A DNA stretch of 64,000 bases. Source: Burkholderia sp. L27(2015) (GTDB lineage: Bacteria; Pseudomonadota; Gammaproteobacteria; Burkholderiales; Burkholderiaceae). Shown in pieces: positions 52,504 through 61,834 of the stretch (position 1 is the stretch's first letter; the number at the start of each line of letters is the position of its first letter). Below the pieces are notes generated by a model that was given only the letters and a program-made list of their open reading frames with translations, had not been told where the DNA came from and did no database searches. A program made the position numbers and the translations under genes. The stretch is taken from NCBI RefSeq assembly GCF_009765705.1, contig NZ_LMUX01000017.1, positions 641,516 to 705,515 on the forward strand, read 5' to 3'.

Positions 52504-54426
52504 ATGATCTCGCTATCCCCTCACAAAAATCTTCGAACCCGGGTGCGTAGCCAAGCAGCGCGTCTGGTGGTACCGAAACCTATCGACCGCGCGAGTCAGA
52601 TACGCCACCTCGCGCTGGTTTGGCTCGCCGGCAGTGTTATGTTGGGCCTGGTGACTTATCTATGCATCGAGCTCCATCTTGACGAGTCTGCGTCCAAGTG
52701 TGTTTTTCTCGCTGCTGTTGTATTCGTGTCTCTGATGGACAGTGGCATTTCGTCCTTCGTATTCTGCATGATCACCAACTTCTACATTGATCTCGTCTTC
52801 ACCAGGCCGATATTTGCCCTGCATCTTCCGGACAAAACCGACCTGCCGACACTGGGAAGTTTCCTCTTTGCTTCATTGGTTATCACAGCACTGACGCGCC
52901 GTACTCGTTCCGTGACCGAGCTTCAGCGTGAACAAGCCCGGCTTCTCGACCTCACGCACGACACAGTGATCGTGCGCGATATGGGCAATGTGATCATGTA
53001 TTGGAATTGCGGCGCCGAAAAGCTCTACGGGTGGAGCAAGGATGAAGCCATCGGCGAGGTAGTGCACAGCCTTCTACGCACTCGGTTCCCCGCTTCTCTG
53101 GAGGAAATTACCTCCACGTTGCTGCACACGGGGCGCTGGGAGGGTGAACTCATGCACAAAAAGCATGACGGTTCTGAAGCCGTGATCGCAAGTCGATGGT
53201 CTTTGCAGCGCAGTGGCAGCGGCCGGCCACTCGCTACGATCGAAACGGGAAATGACATTACAGCGCGCAAGCAGTGTGAAGAGGCCCTGCGCCAATGCCA
53301 GGCAACCTATCTGGCCGAGGCCCAGAAGCTGAGCAGCACCGGCAGCTTCGGGTGGGAGGCCGGCACCGGAGAGGTATTTTGGTCAGAGCAGACGTTCCGG
53401 ATTTTCGAATATAGCCCGGACATCACGCCCACCCTCGATCTGATCTTGCAGCGCGTATACCCGTGTGATCTTGATCGTGTGAAACAAACGATCAAACAGG
53501 TGATCGCATCCTTGGACGACCTTGATTTCGAACATCGCCTGCTGATGCCGGACGGATCCGTGAAATACCTCCACGTCGTCGCGCGAGCGATGCATGCAGA
53601 GTCGAATCGGCTGCAATATGCAGGCGCGGTCATGGATGTGACCGCAGCGAGACTGGCGGAGAAGCGCTTGCACGACGCCCAGAGTGAACTCGCCCGCGTA
53701 AGCCGCGCGACTACGCTCGACGAACTGAGCGCGTCTATTGCTCACGAAGTCAGCCAGCCACTAGCGGCGATCGTCGCCAACGGCGAGGCGTGCCTGCGAT
53801 GGCTCGAGCACGACCCCGCTCGGCCCGAAAAAGTCCGCGCGAGTGTTATCCGGGTCATTAACGACGGCCAGCGTGCCAGCGAGGTTATCCGCCGCATCCG
53901 ACTGCTGGCTACCAAAGGCACCGGGCATAGAGCGCCGCTGGAATTCAATGATGTGATCAACGACGTGATCCCTCTGACGCGCAGTGAGATTCTGAGTCAT
54001 CAGGTTACATTGCGCGTGCAACTGGCACCGTCATTGCCTCCCTTGCTCGGTGACCCTCTCCAGTTGCAGCAGGTGCTCATCAACCTGATCATGAATGGCC
54101 TGCAGTCGATGGACGGCATCAACGATCGAGTCCGCGAGCTCACCATCGAATCGGATCGAGACGAGCAGGGAAATGTGGTTTTCGAGGTGCGCGATAGCGG
54201 TACCGGTGTGAGCCCGGAGAACGCGGGCGAACTGTTCAATGCCTTTTTCAGTACAAAACCGCATGGCATGGGGATGGGGCTGACCATCTGTCGCTCGATC
54301 ATCGAAGCCCACGGAGGCAAAATCTGGGTTTTCAATAATTCGCAATGCGGTGTTACGTTCCGGTGCGCGCTGCCACCCTTCGAGGCGGCTTCGGATAGTT
54401 GGCCAGCCTACCGCGATCAAAGATAG
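52504..54426 (+). CDS. Membrane PAS-domain sensor histidine kinase
   Basis: Kinase of about 640 residues from ATG 52504 (the frame is open from 52330 across the hairpin and operator, so the longer form is unlikely). The N-terminus has a cluster of membrane helices resembling the DUF4118/KdpD-type module (FVSLMDSGISSFVFCMITNF). Two PAS domains follow (TVIVRDMGNVIMYWNCGAEK; GSFGWEAGTGEVFWSEQTF), then HisKA with SASIAHEVSQPLAAIVANGE (phospho-His) and HATPase with NLIMNGLQSM and GMGMGLTICRSI. The layout is that of FixL-like kinases that partner FixJ/NarL-type regulators. Its 3' end overlaps the convergent regulator gene by 10 bp. Confidence 0.9.
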   Translation: MISLSPHKNLRTRVRSQAARLVVPKPIDRASQIRHLALVWLAGSVMLGLVTYLCIELHLDESASKCVFLAAVVFVSLMDSGISSFVFCMITNFYIDLVFTRPIFALHLPDKTDLPTLGSFLFASLVITALTRRTRSVTELQREQARLLDLTHDTVIVRDMGNVIMYWNCGAEKLYGWSKDEAIGEVVHSLLRTRFPASLEEITSTLLHTGRWEGELMHKKHDGSEAVIASRWSLQRSGSGRPLATIETGNDITARKQCEEALRQCQATYLAEAQKLSSTGSFGWEAGTGEVFWSEQTFRIFEYSPDITPTLDLILQRVYPCDLDRVKQTIKQVIASLDDLDFEHRLLMPDGSVKYLHVVARAMHAESNRLQYAGAVMDVTAARLAEKRLHDAQSELARVSRATTLDELSASIAHEVSQPLAAIVANGEACLRWLEHDPARPEKVRASVIRVINDGQRASEVIRRIRLLATKGTGHRAPLEFNDVINDVIPLTRSEILSHQVTLRVQLAPSLPPLLGDPLQLQQVLINLIMNGLQSMDGINDRVRELTIESDRDEQGNVVFEVRDSGTGVSPENAGELFNAFFSTKPHGMGMGLTICRSIIEAHGGKIWVFNNSQCGVTFRCALPPFEAASDSWPAYRDQR

Positions 54427-55112
54427 GCCGCCGACCCGCGAGCCCGCTGCCGCCGGATCCCTACGCGCGGCTCGGGAAGCACCTGCTGCAGCATCCGGAC
54501 GAGGTCGGGGACGCAGCGAGCGTCCAGCTTGCGCATGGCCTGCGAACGATACAGCTTCACTGTGACTTCGCTCAGTGCCAATCGATCCGCAATTTGCTTG
54601 TTCATCAGTCCCTCTGCAACCAAAGAGACGATCTCCCTCTCACGCGGCGTGAGGGACTCGTAACTGCGACGAATACAAGCTACGACCTGCTCCTCATGTC
54701 TCAACTCCCCGTCCAGCCGCAGTGCGGCGGAGATTGAGTCAAGCAGGTCCTGAGCGTGAAACGGCTTCGTTATAAAATCGAAAGCCCCTGCCTTCATCGC
54801 CCTCACCGACATCGCGACGTCGCCGTGGGCCGTTAAAAATATAATCGGCGGCCTTATCTTGTCCTTGAACTTTTCCTGGTGGAGCGTGATGCCGCTCACC
54901 CCGCGCAAGCGCACGTCCAGGATCAGACAACTCGGAACATCGGGCCTCGAGAAATCAAAGAAACGGTCTGGTGAATCGAACGCCCGGACCTCAATGCCAA
55001 CCGAATGGAGGAGGTCCGACAAGGAGTTTCGAATCGACTCGTCATCATCGATCACGTAGACCAACGCACCCGACAAATATTCCTGTTGCTTTTCCATGGT
55101 CGCCTGTTTCAT
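54417..55112 (-). CDS. FixJ-family response regulator
   Basis: Regulator of 231 residues. The receiver domain has VYVIDDDESIRNSLSDLLHS (acidic pocket), CLILDVRLRGVSG with the phospho-acceptor Asp, FLTAHGDVAMSVRAMKAGAF and FITKPF. The C-terminal LuxR-type HTH reads LTPREREIVSLVAEGLMNKQ and SEVTVKLYRSQAMRKL. The start at 55112 follows GGGAGAG. It is convergent with, and presumably partners, the PAS kinase. A palindrome shared with the kinase promoter lies about 100 bp upstream. Confidence 0.92.
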   Translation of the reverse strand: MKQATMEKQQEYLSGALVYVIDDDESIRNSLSDLLHSVGIEVRAFDSPDRFFDFSRPDVPSCLILDVRLRGVSGITLHQEKFKDKIRPPIIFLTAHGDVAMSVRAMKAGAFDFITKPFHAQDLLDSISAALRLDGELRHEEQVVACIRRSYESLTPREREIVSLVAEGLMNKQIADRLALSEVTVKLYRSQAMRKLDARCVPDLVRMLQQVLPEPRVGIRRQRARGSAAYL

Positions 55113-55210
55113 TGCCTCTCCCTGCTGAAATTTCCGTTGCAGAAATCGATCGTCTTCATCATCGGATGATCGCACTTCTGGCATAGGCTAAGGCTTGCTG
55201 CAGACGTTCG

Positions 55211-55225
55211 CGTTACTGTGTAACG
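55211..55225. promoter_or_regulatory. CGTTAC-N3-GTAACG operator, copy 2
   Basis: Same palindrome as at 52385-52399. It lies between the response regulator (start 55112) and the divergent YeeE/YedE gene (start 55351), so it could serve both. Confidence 0.55.
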
Positions 55226-55350
55226 TTGTGCTCACTGATTTGGCGATCACTTGACCGCCGGGAAATTAACGCCCGTATCATTGTTGACGTGATTGAACGC
55301 GGAGCGGTCTCAGCAAACCTGCTGGTGATGCCAAGCAATGGAGACTATGC

Positions 55351-56322
55351 ATGACGACTGCGTCTTTCCTGATCGCCGTCGCGGCGGCGGGGTTGATGGG
55401 TTTCGCTAACCAACGCGGCGAAACTTGCACCGTCGCTGCGATCAAAGAGTTCGTGACCACTGGGCGAGCGAGCCGGTTCGCAGCGTTGATTGAGGTATCG
55501 ATCTGGTGCTGCGGCGGTTTCATCATACTCAACGGTCTTGGATGGCTTGCGACAAAACCTGTCGACTACGAGATCGGGAGTCTGACCGTGATCGGTGCCG
55601 TGGTATTCGGCATTGGCGCGGCGGTAAACCGCGCGTGCATCTTCGGTACCGTCGCACGTCTGGGCTCGGGCGAGTGGGCCTACATAGGTACGCCACCCGG
55701 CTTTTATCTGGGCACGCTTGCCGCACTGTATTTACCCGAGCCACCAACGTCCACGCGGGCATCCATCGTATTCGCGGCGGCGAACTGGCAAGTGGCGATT
55801 GTCGTCGTGCTCGTCTTCATCAGAGTCTGGTCGCATAAACTAGCCATAAGCCAAGCGGATCGAAGCGTGCTGCAACACGTCTGGTCTCCCCATGTCGCAA
55901 CAACCATCATCGGAATTGCGTTTCTCTTCGCGTTCGCGGCTGCAGGCAACTGGACTTACACAGAAGTTCTCGTCGACCTGGCCCGCCACACGAACTGGAC
56001 GCATCGCGCTGAGCTGGCTTACAGCCCCGACTCGCACTTGCGCTTGAGGCTCGTCCTCGGCGTCGCCCTATTGTTAGGGGCAGTCGTCGGCGGCTTGACG
56101 GCCCGGCGTATTCAACTAATCCTTCCAAGCGTCAGGGACGTCGGCCGCCGTCTCGCCGGCGGCATGTTGATGGGTTTTGGAGCCGCGTTGATTCCTGGAG
56201 GAAATACGGCATTGGCACTGATCGGCGTGCCCATGCTTTATCCCTACGCGTGGCTCGCTCTCGCCATCATCTGCGTGACGATTTACCTTTTCGTTCGAAT
56301 CACGGGGCAAACAGCGCGCTAA
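55351..56322 (+). CDS. YeeE/YedE family (sulfur-transport type) membrane protein
   Basis: Membrane protein of 323 residues with about nine hydrophobic segments. Conserved Cys-bearing stretches are [17 protein letters not shown] near the N-terminus and [20 protein letters not shown]; the C-terminal [20 protein letters not shown] completes the YeeE/YedE pattern. Members such as TsuA import thiosulfate or related sulfur anions. GGAG precedes the ATG. It is divergent from the response regulator and probably controlled by it. Confidence 0.88.
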   Translation: MTTASFLIAVAAAGLMGFANQRGETCTVAAIKEFVTTGRASRFAALIEVSIWCCGGFIILNGLGWLATKPVDYEIGSLTVIGAVVFGIGAAVNRACIFGTVARLGSGEWAYIGTPPGFYLGTLAALYLPEPPTSTRASIVFAAANWQVAIVVVLVFIRVWSHKLAISQADRSVLQHVWSPHVATTIIGIAFLFAFAAAGNWTYTEVLVDLARHTNWTHRAELAYSPDSHLRLRLVLGVALLLGAVVGGLTARRIQLILPSVRDVGRRLAGGMLMGFGAALIPGGNTALALIGVPMLYPYAWLALAIICVTIYLFVRITGQTAR

Positions 56323-56486
56323 CAGACACTAACTTCCATGCCTTCATGACAAGTGGAACGCATCGTGACCACGCTCACTGTCTCGCCCTGATCAAAGGTG
56401 TATTGGAAAAACCGAGATGCTGCACCCAAGGCATTTGCTCTACCATTTACCGTACACAAACAACACCGCAGGATAGAAAGAACACC

Positions 56487-57335
56487 ATGGACCTTTCCTC
56501 AATCCGGCAGTGCGCCTTTGCGATGCCCGTTCATAATCCCGCCTACCCTCGCCCGCCGTTTCGGTTTCTCAATCGCGAGTACTTCATCATTTCGTACGAG
56601 ACCGACATGGACGTACTGCGCGCCATCGTGCCCGAACCGTTGACACCGGAAAATGCGCTGGTTCATTACGAATTCATTCGCATGCCGGATTCGTCAGGCT
56701 TCGGTGATTACACGGAAAGCGGTCAGGTGATTTCCGTGCGCGATCAGCAAGGCCGTCTCGGCAACTACACGCACTCGATGTATCTCGACGACGAAGGCCC
56801 GATCGCGGGTGGCCGAGAAATCTGGGGCTTTCCGAAGAAACTAGCGCACCCCAGGCTGGGCGTCGACGGCAACGACACGCTGCTCGGCACGCTCGATTAC
56901 GGCACGCAACGCATCGCAACCGGCACGATGGGCTACAAGCATCGGCCGCTCGATCTGGAAGTCGAGCGCTGCAAGCTTGCGGATACGCCGAACTATCTAC
57001 TCAAAGTGATTCCGCATGTCGACGGCACCGTGCGCATCTGCGAATTGGTGCGTTTCTATCTGCGCGACGTGACCGTACTCGGCGCATGGAGCGGTCCGGC
57101 TGCGCTCGAGCTGCATTCGCATGCGCTGGCGCCGATCGCGGACCTGCCGGTGCGTCGCGTGGTTGGCGCGCGTCATGTGATTGCCAACCTCACGCTGGAT
57201 GTCGGCGAAGTCGCATTCGACTATCTTGCGCCCGAAGCCGTATTGGAATCGCCTTGCGAGGCTTCGGCGAAATCATCTCGCGAGGCTTCGCCAAAATCGC
57301 CTGCCGACGCGCGGGGACTCGCCGTCAATCGTTAA
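56487..57335 (+). CDS. adc: Acetoacetate decarboxylase
   Basis: Enzyme of 282 residues converting acetoacetate to acetone and CO2. It has [40 protein letters not shown] and the catalytic Lys region [15 protein letters not shown] (adjacent Lys pair). The family is usually about 246 residues; the C-terminal 30 residues here are extra and come from a 24-bp tandem repeat (57256 and 57280, GCGAGGCTTCG...), giving SREASPKS-like repeats. The start at 56487 begins the family alignment. It is followed after 21 bp by a 3-hydroxybutyrate dehydrogenase gene. Confidence 0.92.
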   Translation: MDLSSIRQCAFAMPVHNPAYPRPPFRFLNREYFIISYETDMDVLRAIVPEPLTPENALVHYEFIRMPDSSGFGDYTESGQVISVRDQQGRLGNYTHSMYLDDEGPIAGGREIWGFPKKLAHPRLGVDGNDTLLGTLDYGTQRIATGTMGYKHRPLDLEVERCKLADTPNYLLKVIPHVDGTVRICELVRFYLRDVTVLGAWSGPAALELHSHALAPIADLPVRRVVGARHVIANLTLDVGEVAFDYLAPEAVLESPCEASAKSSREASPKSPADARGLAVNR

Positions 57336-57356
57336 TCCATCTTTCGGGGAACCACT

Positions 57357-58139
57357 ATGTCTGTACAAAACAAAGTCGCCGTCGTCACGGGCGCAGCAAG
57401 CGGAATCGGTGAGCAATGCGCGCGCAAGCTGGCCAGCCTGGGCGCCGCCGTCGTGATCGCCGATCTGAATCTCGACCATGCACAGAAGGTCGCGGACAGC
57501 ATCATCGCTACCGGCGGCAAAGCGCTTGCGATCTCAATGGACGTGACTAGCGAAGAAGCCGTCAACGCCGGCATTGAACGCGCGGCAAAAGAGTTAGGCG
57601 GCATCGATATCCTCGTGTCGAATGCGGGAATCCAGATCGTCGCGCCGATAGAAGACTACGCATACGCCGACTGGCGGAAGATGCTCGATATCCATCTCGA
57701 CGGCGCGTTCCTTACGACGAAGGCCGCGATCAAGCATATGTATGCGGGCAAGCGCGGCGGCTCGATCGTCTACATGGGCTCCGTGCATTCGCATGAAGCG
57801 TCGCAACTGAAGTCGGCCTACGTCACCGCGAAACACGGCTTGCTCGGTCTCGCGCGTGTCGTGGCCAAAGAAGGCGGCCCGCGCGGTGTGCGCGCGAACG
57901 TCGTATGCCCGGGGTTTGTCCGCACGCCGCTCGTCGACAAGCAGATCCCCGAGCAGGCCAAGGCACTCGGTATCAGTGAGGCAGAAGTCGTCAAGAACGT
58001 GATGTTGAAGGAAACGGTCGACGGCGAATTCACGACGGTGGAAGACGTCGCGAACACGGTCGCGTTTCTCGCGGGTTTCGAGTCGGCCGCATTGACCGGT
58101 CAATCGATCATTGTCAGTCACGGCTGGTCCATGCAATAA
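57357..58139 (+). CDS. bdhA: D-3-hydroxybutyrate dehydrogenase
   Basis: SDR enzyme of 260 residues interconverting 3-hydroxybutyrate and acetoacetate with NAD+. It has [36 protein letters not shown], catalytic Ser in [10 protein letters not shown], and Tyr/Lys in [14 protein letters not shown]. The region [20 protein letters not shown] and the ending VSHGWSMQ fit the bdh group. GGGG lies before the ATG. It sits between adc and the patatin-like gene (9 bp gap) as a single operon for storage-polymer or ketone-body use. Confidence 0.93.
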   Translation: MSVQNKVAVVTGAASGIGEQCARKLASLGAAVVIADLNLDHAQKVADSIIATGGKALAISMDVTSEEAVNAGIERAAKELGGIDILVSNAGIQIVAPIEDYAYADWRKMLDIHLDGAFLTTKAAIKHMYAGKRGGSIVYMGSVHSHEASQLKSAYVTAKHGLLGLARVVAKEGGPRGVRANVVCPGFVRTPLVDKQIPEQAKALGISEAEVVKNVMLKETVDGEFTTVEDVANTVAFLAGFESAALTGQSIIVSHGWSMQ

Positions 58140-58148
58140 GGAGCATAT

Positions 58149-59420
58149 ATGCGCAACGACACACAGAAAATCAGCGCACAGCGCAATGCATTTGCGTTGC
58201 CGCGCTACGACGAGATCGCGCTCGTGCTGCAAGGCGGCGGTGCGCTTGGCTCGTATCAGGCAGGTGTTGTAGAAGGACTCGCCGAAGCGAAGGTCGAGCC
58301 GGACTGGATCGCCGGCGTCTCGATCGGCGCGTTGAATACCGCGATCATCGCGGGCAATCCGCCGGAAAAGCGCGTCGAAGCGTTGCGTGGTTTCTGGAGT
58401 GCGATCTGCCATCCGCTCGACTGGATGGGTAGCGCCAGTGCGCTGGCGCTACCGGGGCTGGGCCTGCACGAGCTGTCGCGCAAGTGGGCCAGCATGTGGG
58501 CAGCCGGCCGTGCGCTGACCGAAGGGCAACCGGGGTTTTTTGTGCCACGCTTTCCGTTGCCTATGGCGGGCATGGGCAAATTCGATCCGAGCTGCGTGAG
58601 CTACTACGACACAGCGGCGCTCAAAGCAACGTTGCTGGCGTTTGCCGATTTCGACCGTATCAACGATGGCGGCATACGCGTGTCAGTGGGTGCGGTGAAT
58701 GTTCGCACCGGCAACCTCACGTATTTCGACAACAGGAAGATACGGCTCGTGCCCGAGCATTTCATGGCATCGGGCGCGCTGCCGCCTGGCTTTCCGGCCG
58801 TCGAGATCGAAGGCGAATACTATTGGGACGGAGGTCTCGTCTCGAACACGCCGCTGACTGAAGTGCTGCGCGATTCGGATCATAAAGATACATTGGTCTT
58901 CCAGGTCGACCTGTGGCGCGCACAAGGCAATGCGCCGGGTGACTTCATGGACGTATCGGAACGCGCGAAAGACATTCAGTATTCGAGCCGTACGCGCGCG
59001 GTCACAAACATGCTCGCTGTGCGTCAAAAGCACGCACGCTTTATCAAGGAATTGCTCGAGCATGTGCCCTCTTCGGTGCTGAAGGCGGATCCGCTGTTTC
59101 GCCTCGCCGAACGGGCCGCCGATGGCAGCGCGATCAACGTTGTGCATCTGATCTACAAGAACAAACCCTATGAAGGGCATTACAAGGACTACGAGTTCAG
59201 TATCGATACGATGCTCGAACACTGGCAAAGCGGCCTCGACGACATACGCGATTCGTTCGCGCACCGTGAATGGTTCGACTTGCCGAGCCGCGAACAGGGT
59301 TTCGTCACGCATGATGTGCACCGTCCGGCGGGGTCGGTGCCGGAGTCCGACAGATGCGAGATCGAGACGGCTGCCGGCGAAGTTGTGAGCGTCGGTAAGG
59401 TTGGCAAGGAAGCCGCGTGA
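58149..59420 (+). CDS. Patatin-like phospholipase family protein
   Basis: Protein of 423 residues. The patatin core has the oxyanion loop VLQGGGALGSYQAGVVEGLA, the nucleophile GVSIGALNTAI (Ser in GxSxG) and the Asp of the dyad in YYWDGGLVSNTPL. The C-terminal half matches the DUF3734-type extension common in these proteins. Patatins deacylate lipids; in this operon (adc, bdhA) a link to polyhydroxybutyrate or granule lipids is plausible but inferred. AAGGAG precedes the ATG. Confidence 0.9.
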   Translation: MRNDTQKISAQRNAFALPRYDEIALVLQGGGALGSYQAGVVEGLAEAKVEPDWIAGVSIGALNTAIIAGNPPEKRVEALRGFWSAICHPLDWMGSASALALPGLGLHELSRKWASMWAAGRALTEGQPGFFVPRFPLPMAGMGKFDPSCVSYYDTAALKATLLAFADFDRINDGGIRVSVGAVNVRTGNLTYFDNRKIRLVPEHFMASGALPPGFPAVEIEGEYYWDGGLVSNTPLTEVLRDSDHKDTLVFQVDLWRAQGNAPGDFMDVSERAKDIQYSSRTRAVTNMLAVRQKHARFIKELLEHVPSSVLKADPLFRLAERAADGSAINVVHLIYKNKPYEGHYKDYEFSIDTMLEHWQSGLDDIRDSFAHREWFDLPSREQGFVTHDVHRPAGSVPESDRCEIETAAGEVVSVGKVGKEAA

Positions 59421-59544
59421 GCCTCTGAACATGCCGCCTGCCACAAGCCTTGACCGGCGCGGTGAATGCGCTGCTCAGGGCGGCGGTGGCAGGCTATGAG
59501 TTGCAGGCCATACGGAGAACCACCGCGGCAGCTCCTTGGACAAT

Positions 59545-60483
59545 CTATGCGTGTGCTTCTACGATCGCATCGGCCTTCTCGTGGAGGCCTTGCCCAAAAA
59601 ACCGCACGCAAAGCTCAATCAGCGAGCGGCACCGAGCCGACGTGAATTCCCGGTCCGGATAAAACAGGCACAACTCGACCCGCGTGTCGTCAAACCCGCC
59701 CGCCAAAAGCACACGTTCTAGCTGGCCGCCGGCGAGATCGGCTGCGACTGTCTCTTCGGGAATCCAGGCAATGCCCATCCCTGCAAGCGCGAAGGTTCGC
59801 AAAATTAGATCGCTGCCTTCGATCACTGTGGACGCACGAGCCGCAAGGCGGCGGCCGCGATGCAAGGTCTCAAACGCGCCATCGCTGCCATCGCGACCAT
59901 CGCCATTGACCAATATCCCGTGATCCTGAAAGTCGTCGACCGAATCGACGGGGCCGCAAGCCGCGAGATACGAAGGCGACGCGACCAGAACCCGCCGACT
60001 GTGTCGCAGCGTACGCCGGATTACGCTTGCCTGCCCCACGAAATCGGCTGGAAGTATGCCGATGTCAAAGGTGCCAGCCAGCAGATTGACGGCGCAATCA
60101 CTCACACTGACTACAAGGCGTACATCGGGTGCGTTTGCACGATGCTCCCGTACCAGTCGCGACAACATCTCGGGGGCAATCATCGGATGCACGACCAAGC
60201 GCAACTCTCCCGCGTTGGTGCATCGTTCCTGCGCAATACGGCGATGCGCCTCGTCCAGCTCCTCCAGCAGCCGCACGCAACTATGAAAGTAATTCCTAGC
60301 ATCTTCGGTGAGCGTAACGGTGCGCGTCGTGCGGTATAGCAGGCGCGTCTGAACGCGGGCCTCTAGATCTGCGATTGCACGCGACACCGCACAACATGAA
60401 ACGCCTAGCGTTTGCGCGGCCTTGCTAAAACTCTGGAGGCGAGCAGTCGTGACGAACGCTCGCAACGTGGTCAGTTGATCCAT
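59545..60483 (-). CDS. LysR family transcriptional regulator
   Basis: Regulator of 312 residues. The HTH reads SFSKAAQTLGVSCCAVSRAI, followed by RLLYRTTRTVTLTEDARNYF; the effector domain begins GELRLVVHPMIAPEMLSRLV. GAGGATCAC precedes the ATG at 60483; the frame is open much further upstream but without family similarity. It is divergent from an AraC regulator and faces the ketone-body operon tail to tail; its target is unclear. Confidence 0.9.
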   Translation of the reverse strand: MDQLTTLRAFVTTARLQSFSKAAQTLGVSCCAVSRAIADLEARVQTRLLYRTTRTVTLTEDARNYFHSCVRLLEELDEAHRRIAQERCTNAGELRLVVHPMIAPEMLSRLVREHRANAPDVRLVVSVSDCAVNLLAGTFDIGILPADFVGQASVIRRTLRHSRRVLVASPSYLAACGPVDSVDDFQDHGILVNGDGRDGSDGAFETLHRGRRLAARASTVIEGSDLILRTFALAGMGIAWIPEETVAADLAGGQLERVLLAGGFDDTRVELCLFYPDREFTSARCRSLIELCVRFFGQGLHEKADAIVEAHA

Positions 60484-60806
60484 GTGATCCTCATTGACGG
60501 CTACAAAACGATGGTTCGCCGAACCGGGACATCGATCAGATTTTCCGTTGATGAGCATGCACCAACTTGACCCCGAGCTCGGTTGTTCGTCTGGGTTGTT
60601 TCTATCAGAAACGTTAACGTCAATTCGCTGCCGGCGGTAGTCTACGAAGCGGTAGTTTTGCACTACGCAGGGTAAGGTCAGGTTAACCCTTGGTATAGCG
60701 GCCGCTTCTCGGATCGGGACATCACGGCAGGGCATCAGACCAGGGACATAGGCGCCGCCGTGCTCTACCCTATAAAATGACGGTTATTGTCTTTGCAAGG
60801 ATCACC
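60484..60806. other. Divergent promoter region of lysR and araC-type genes
   Basis: 323 bp without a gene. I see no clear T-N11-A site or strong repeat, apart from imperfect GTAGTCTACG/ACTACGCA similarity near 60640-60670. Confidence 0.35.
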
Positions 60807-61808
60807 ATGCCTCCTTTGGATTGGCTCAGTCGGCTGCTTGTCATGATGCCGGTCAGCGGTCAGCTTGAAATCCACTGCTCTTACGGCGCACCGTGGCGGG
60901 TCTCCTACGAGCGCTCCGATGCAGGAGAGATGCCCTATCACGTCGTGCTTGGGGGAACCGCCGTGCTGCAGATTCCGGACGGTGGTGCGGCGGTACAACT
61001 CGCGGCGGGGGATATCGTCCTGCTCTCTCACGGCTCCGAACACTACCTTCACGACGGCAGCGGTGCCGCGCCCTCGCCAGCCCGCTTGCGTGAGAATTTG
61101 AACGTGATACTGAGTGAAAACGCGGGAACCGGCGAACACCTGGATATGCTCTGCGGCCGCTTCGTTCTGCCACCCCCGCATGATCGCTTGATGCGCGACT
61201 ATTTTCCCGCCGCACTCGTAGTGCGAACCTCTGCGCAAAACGATGCCTCCACGCAGAGCGCGACTTCGGTCCTGTTGACCACCTTGGTGGGGCTGATGCG
61301 CGCAGAGTCGGCCACATTCAGCGTTGGCGGTCATGCGATGCTCAACGCTTTTTCAGCGGCGCTTTTCGCGCTCACGCTGCGTATGGCCAGCGAGTCTGAC
61401 CAGGCGCCTTTCGGGCTGTTGGCACTGGCGGCAAACCCACGCCTCGCGCCAGCGCTGACGGCGATGTTCAACCAGCCTGCGCACCCTTGGACACTCCCTG
61501 AGTTGGCGCAGCTCTGCAATATGTCGCGTGCGACTTTGATTCGTCACTTTCAGGACAAAGTGGGACGTTCAGCCAACGACATGCTGACTGACATTCGAAT
61601 GACGCTCGCGGCCAACGAATTGAAGAAGCCATCGACTTCCACCGAATCGGTGGCCGAAATCGTTGGCTATCAATCCCTTGCGGCGTTTAGGCGAGCCTTC
61701 ACGCAACGCATGGGCATGACACCCGGGGATTGGCGCCGCTCAATGCGCGAACCCGTGCGCGAAACCACGCGTGAACGAGCCGGCGAACCAACGGGTGGGC
61801 CCAATTAA
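60807..61808 (+). CDS. AraC family transcriptional regulator with cupin sensor (RclR-like)
   Basis: Regulator of 333 residues. The N-terminal cupin (SGQLEIHCSYGAPWRVSYER, then AAVQLAAGDIVLLSHGSEHY) matches the cupin_6 type found in RclR-like activators. The C-terminal HTH reads LPELAQLCNMSRATLIRHFQ and VAEIVGYQSLAAFRRAFTQR. The last 25 residues are a charged Arg/Glu repeat. The start at 60807 follows AAGGATCACC. It converges on the hydrolase gene downstream. Confidence 0.88.
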   Translation: MPPLDWLSRLLVMMPVSGQLEIHCSYGAPWRVSYERSDAGEMPYHVVLGGTAVLQIPDGGAAVQLAAGDIVLLSHGSEHYLHDGSGAAPSPARLRENLNVILSENAGTGEHLDMLCGRFVLPPPHDRLMRDYFPAALVVRTSAQNDASTQSATSVLLTTLVGLMRAESATFSVGGHAMLNAFSAALFALTLRMASESDQAPFGLLALAANPRLAPALTAMFNQPAHPWTLPELAQLCNMSRATLIRHFQDKVGRSANDMLTDIRMTLAANELKKPSTSTESVAEIVGYQSLAAFRRAFTQRMGMTPGDWRRSMREPVRETTRERAGEPTGGPN

Positions 61809-61834
61809 CCCATGCCGAAACCTCGGCATCCTGA

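Noticed and set aside
57594-59444. Long minus-strand frames opposite bdhA and the patatin gene (57594-58412 and 58683-59444)
   Set aside because: Antisense shadows of well-supported enzyme genes; composition Arg/Asp/His-rich and no start signals.
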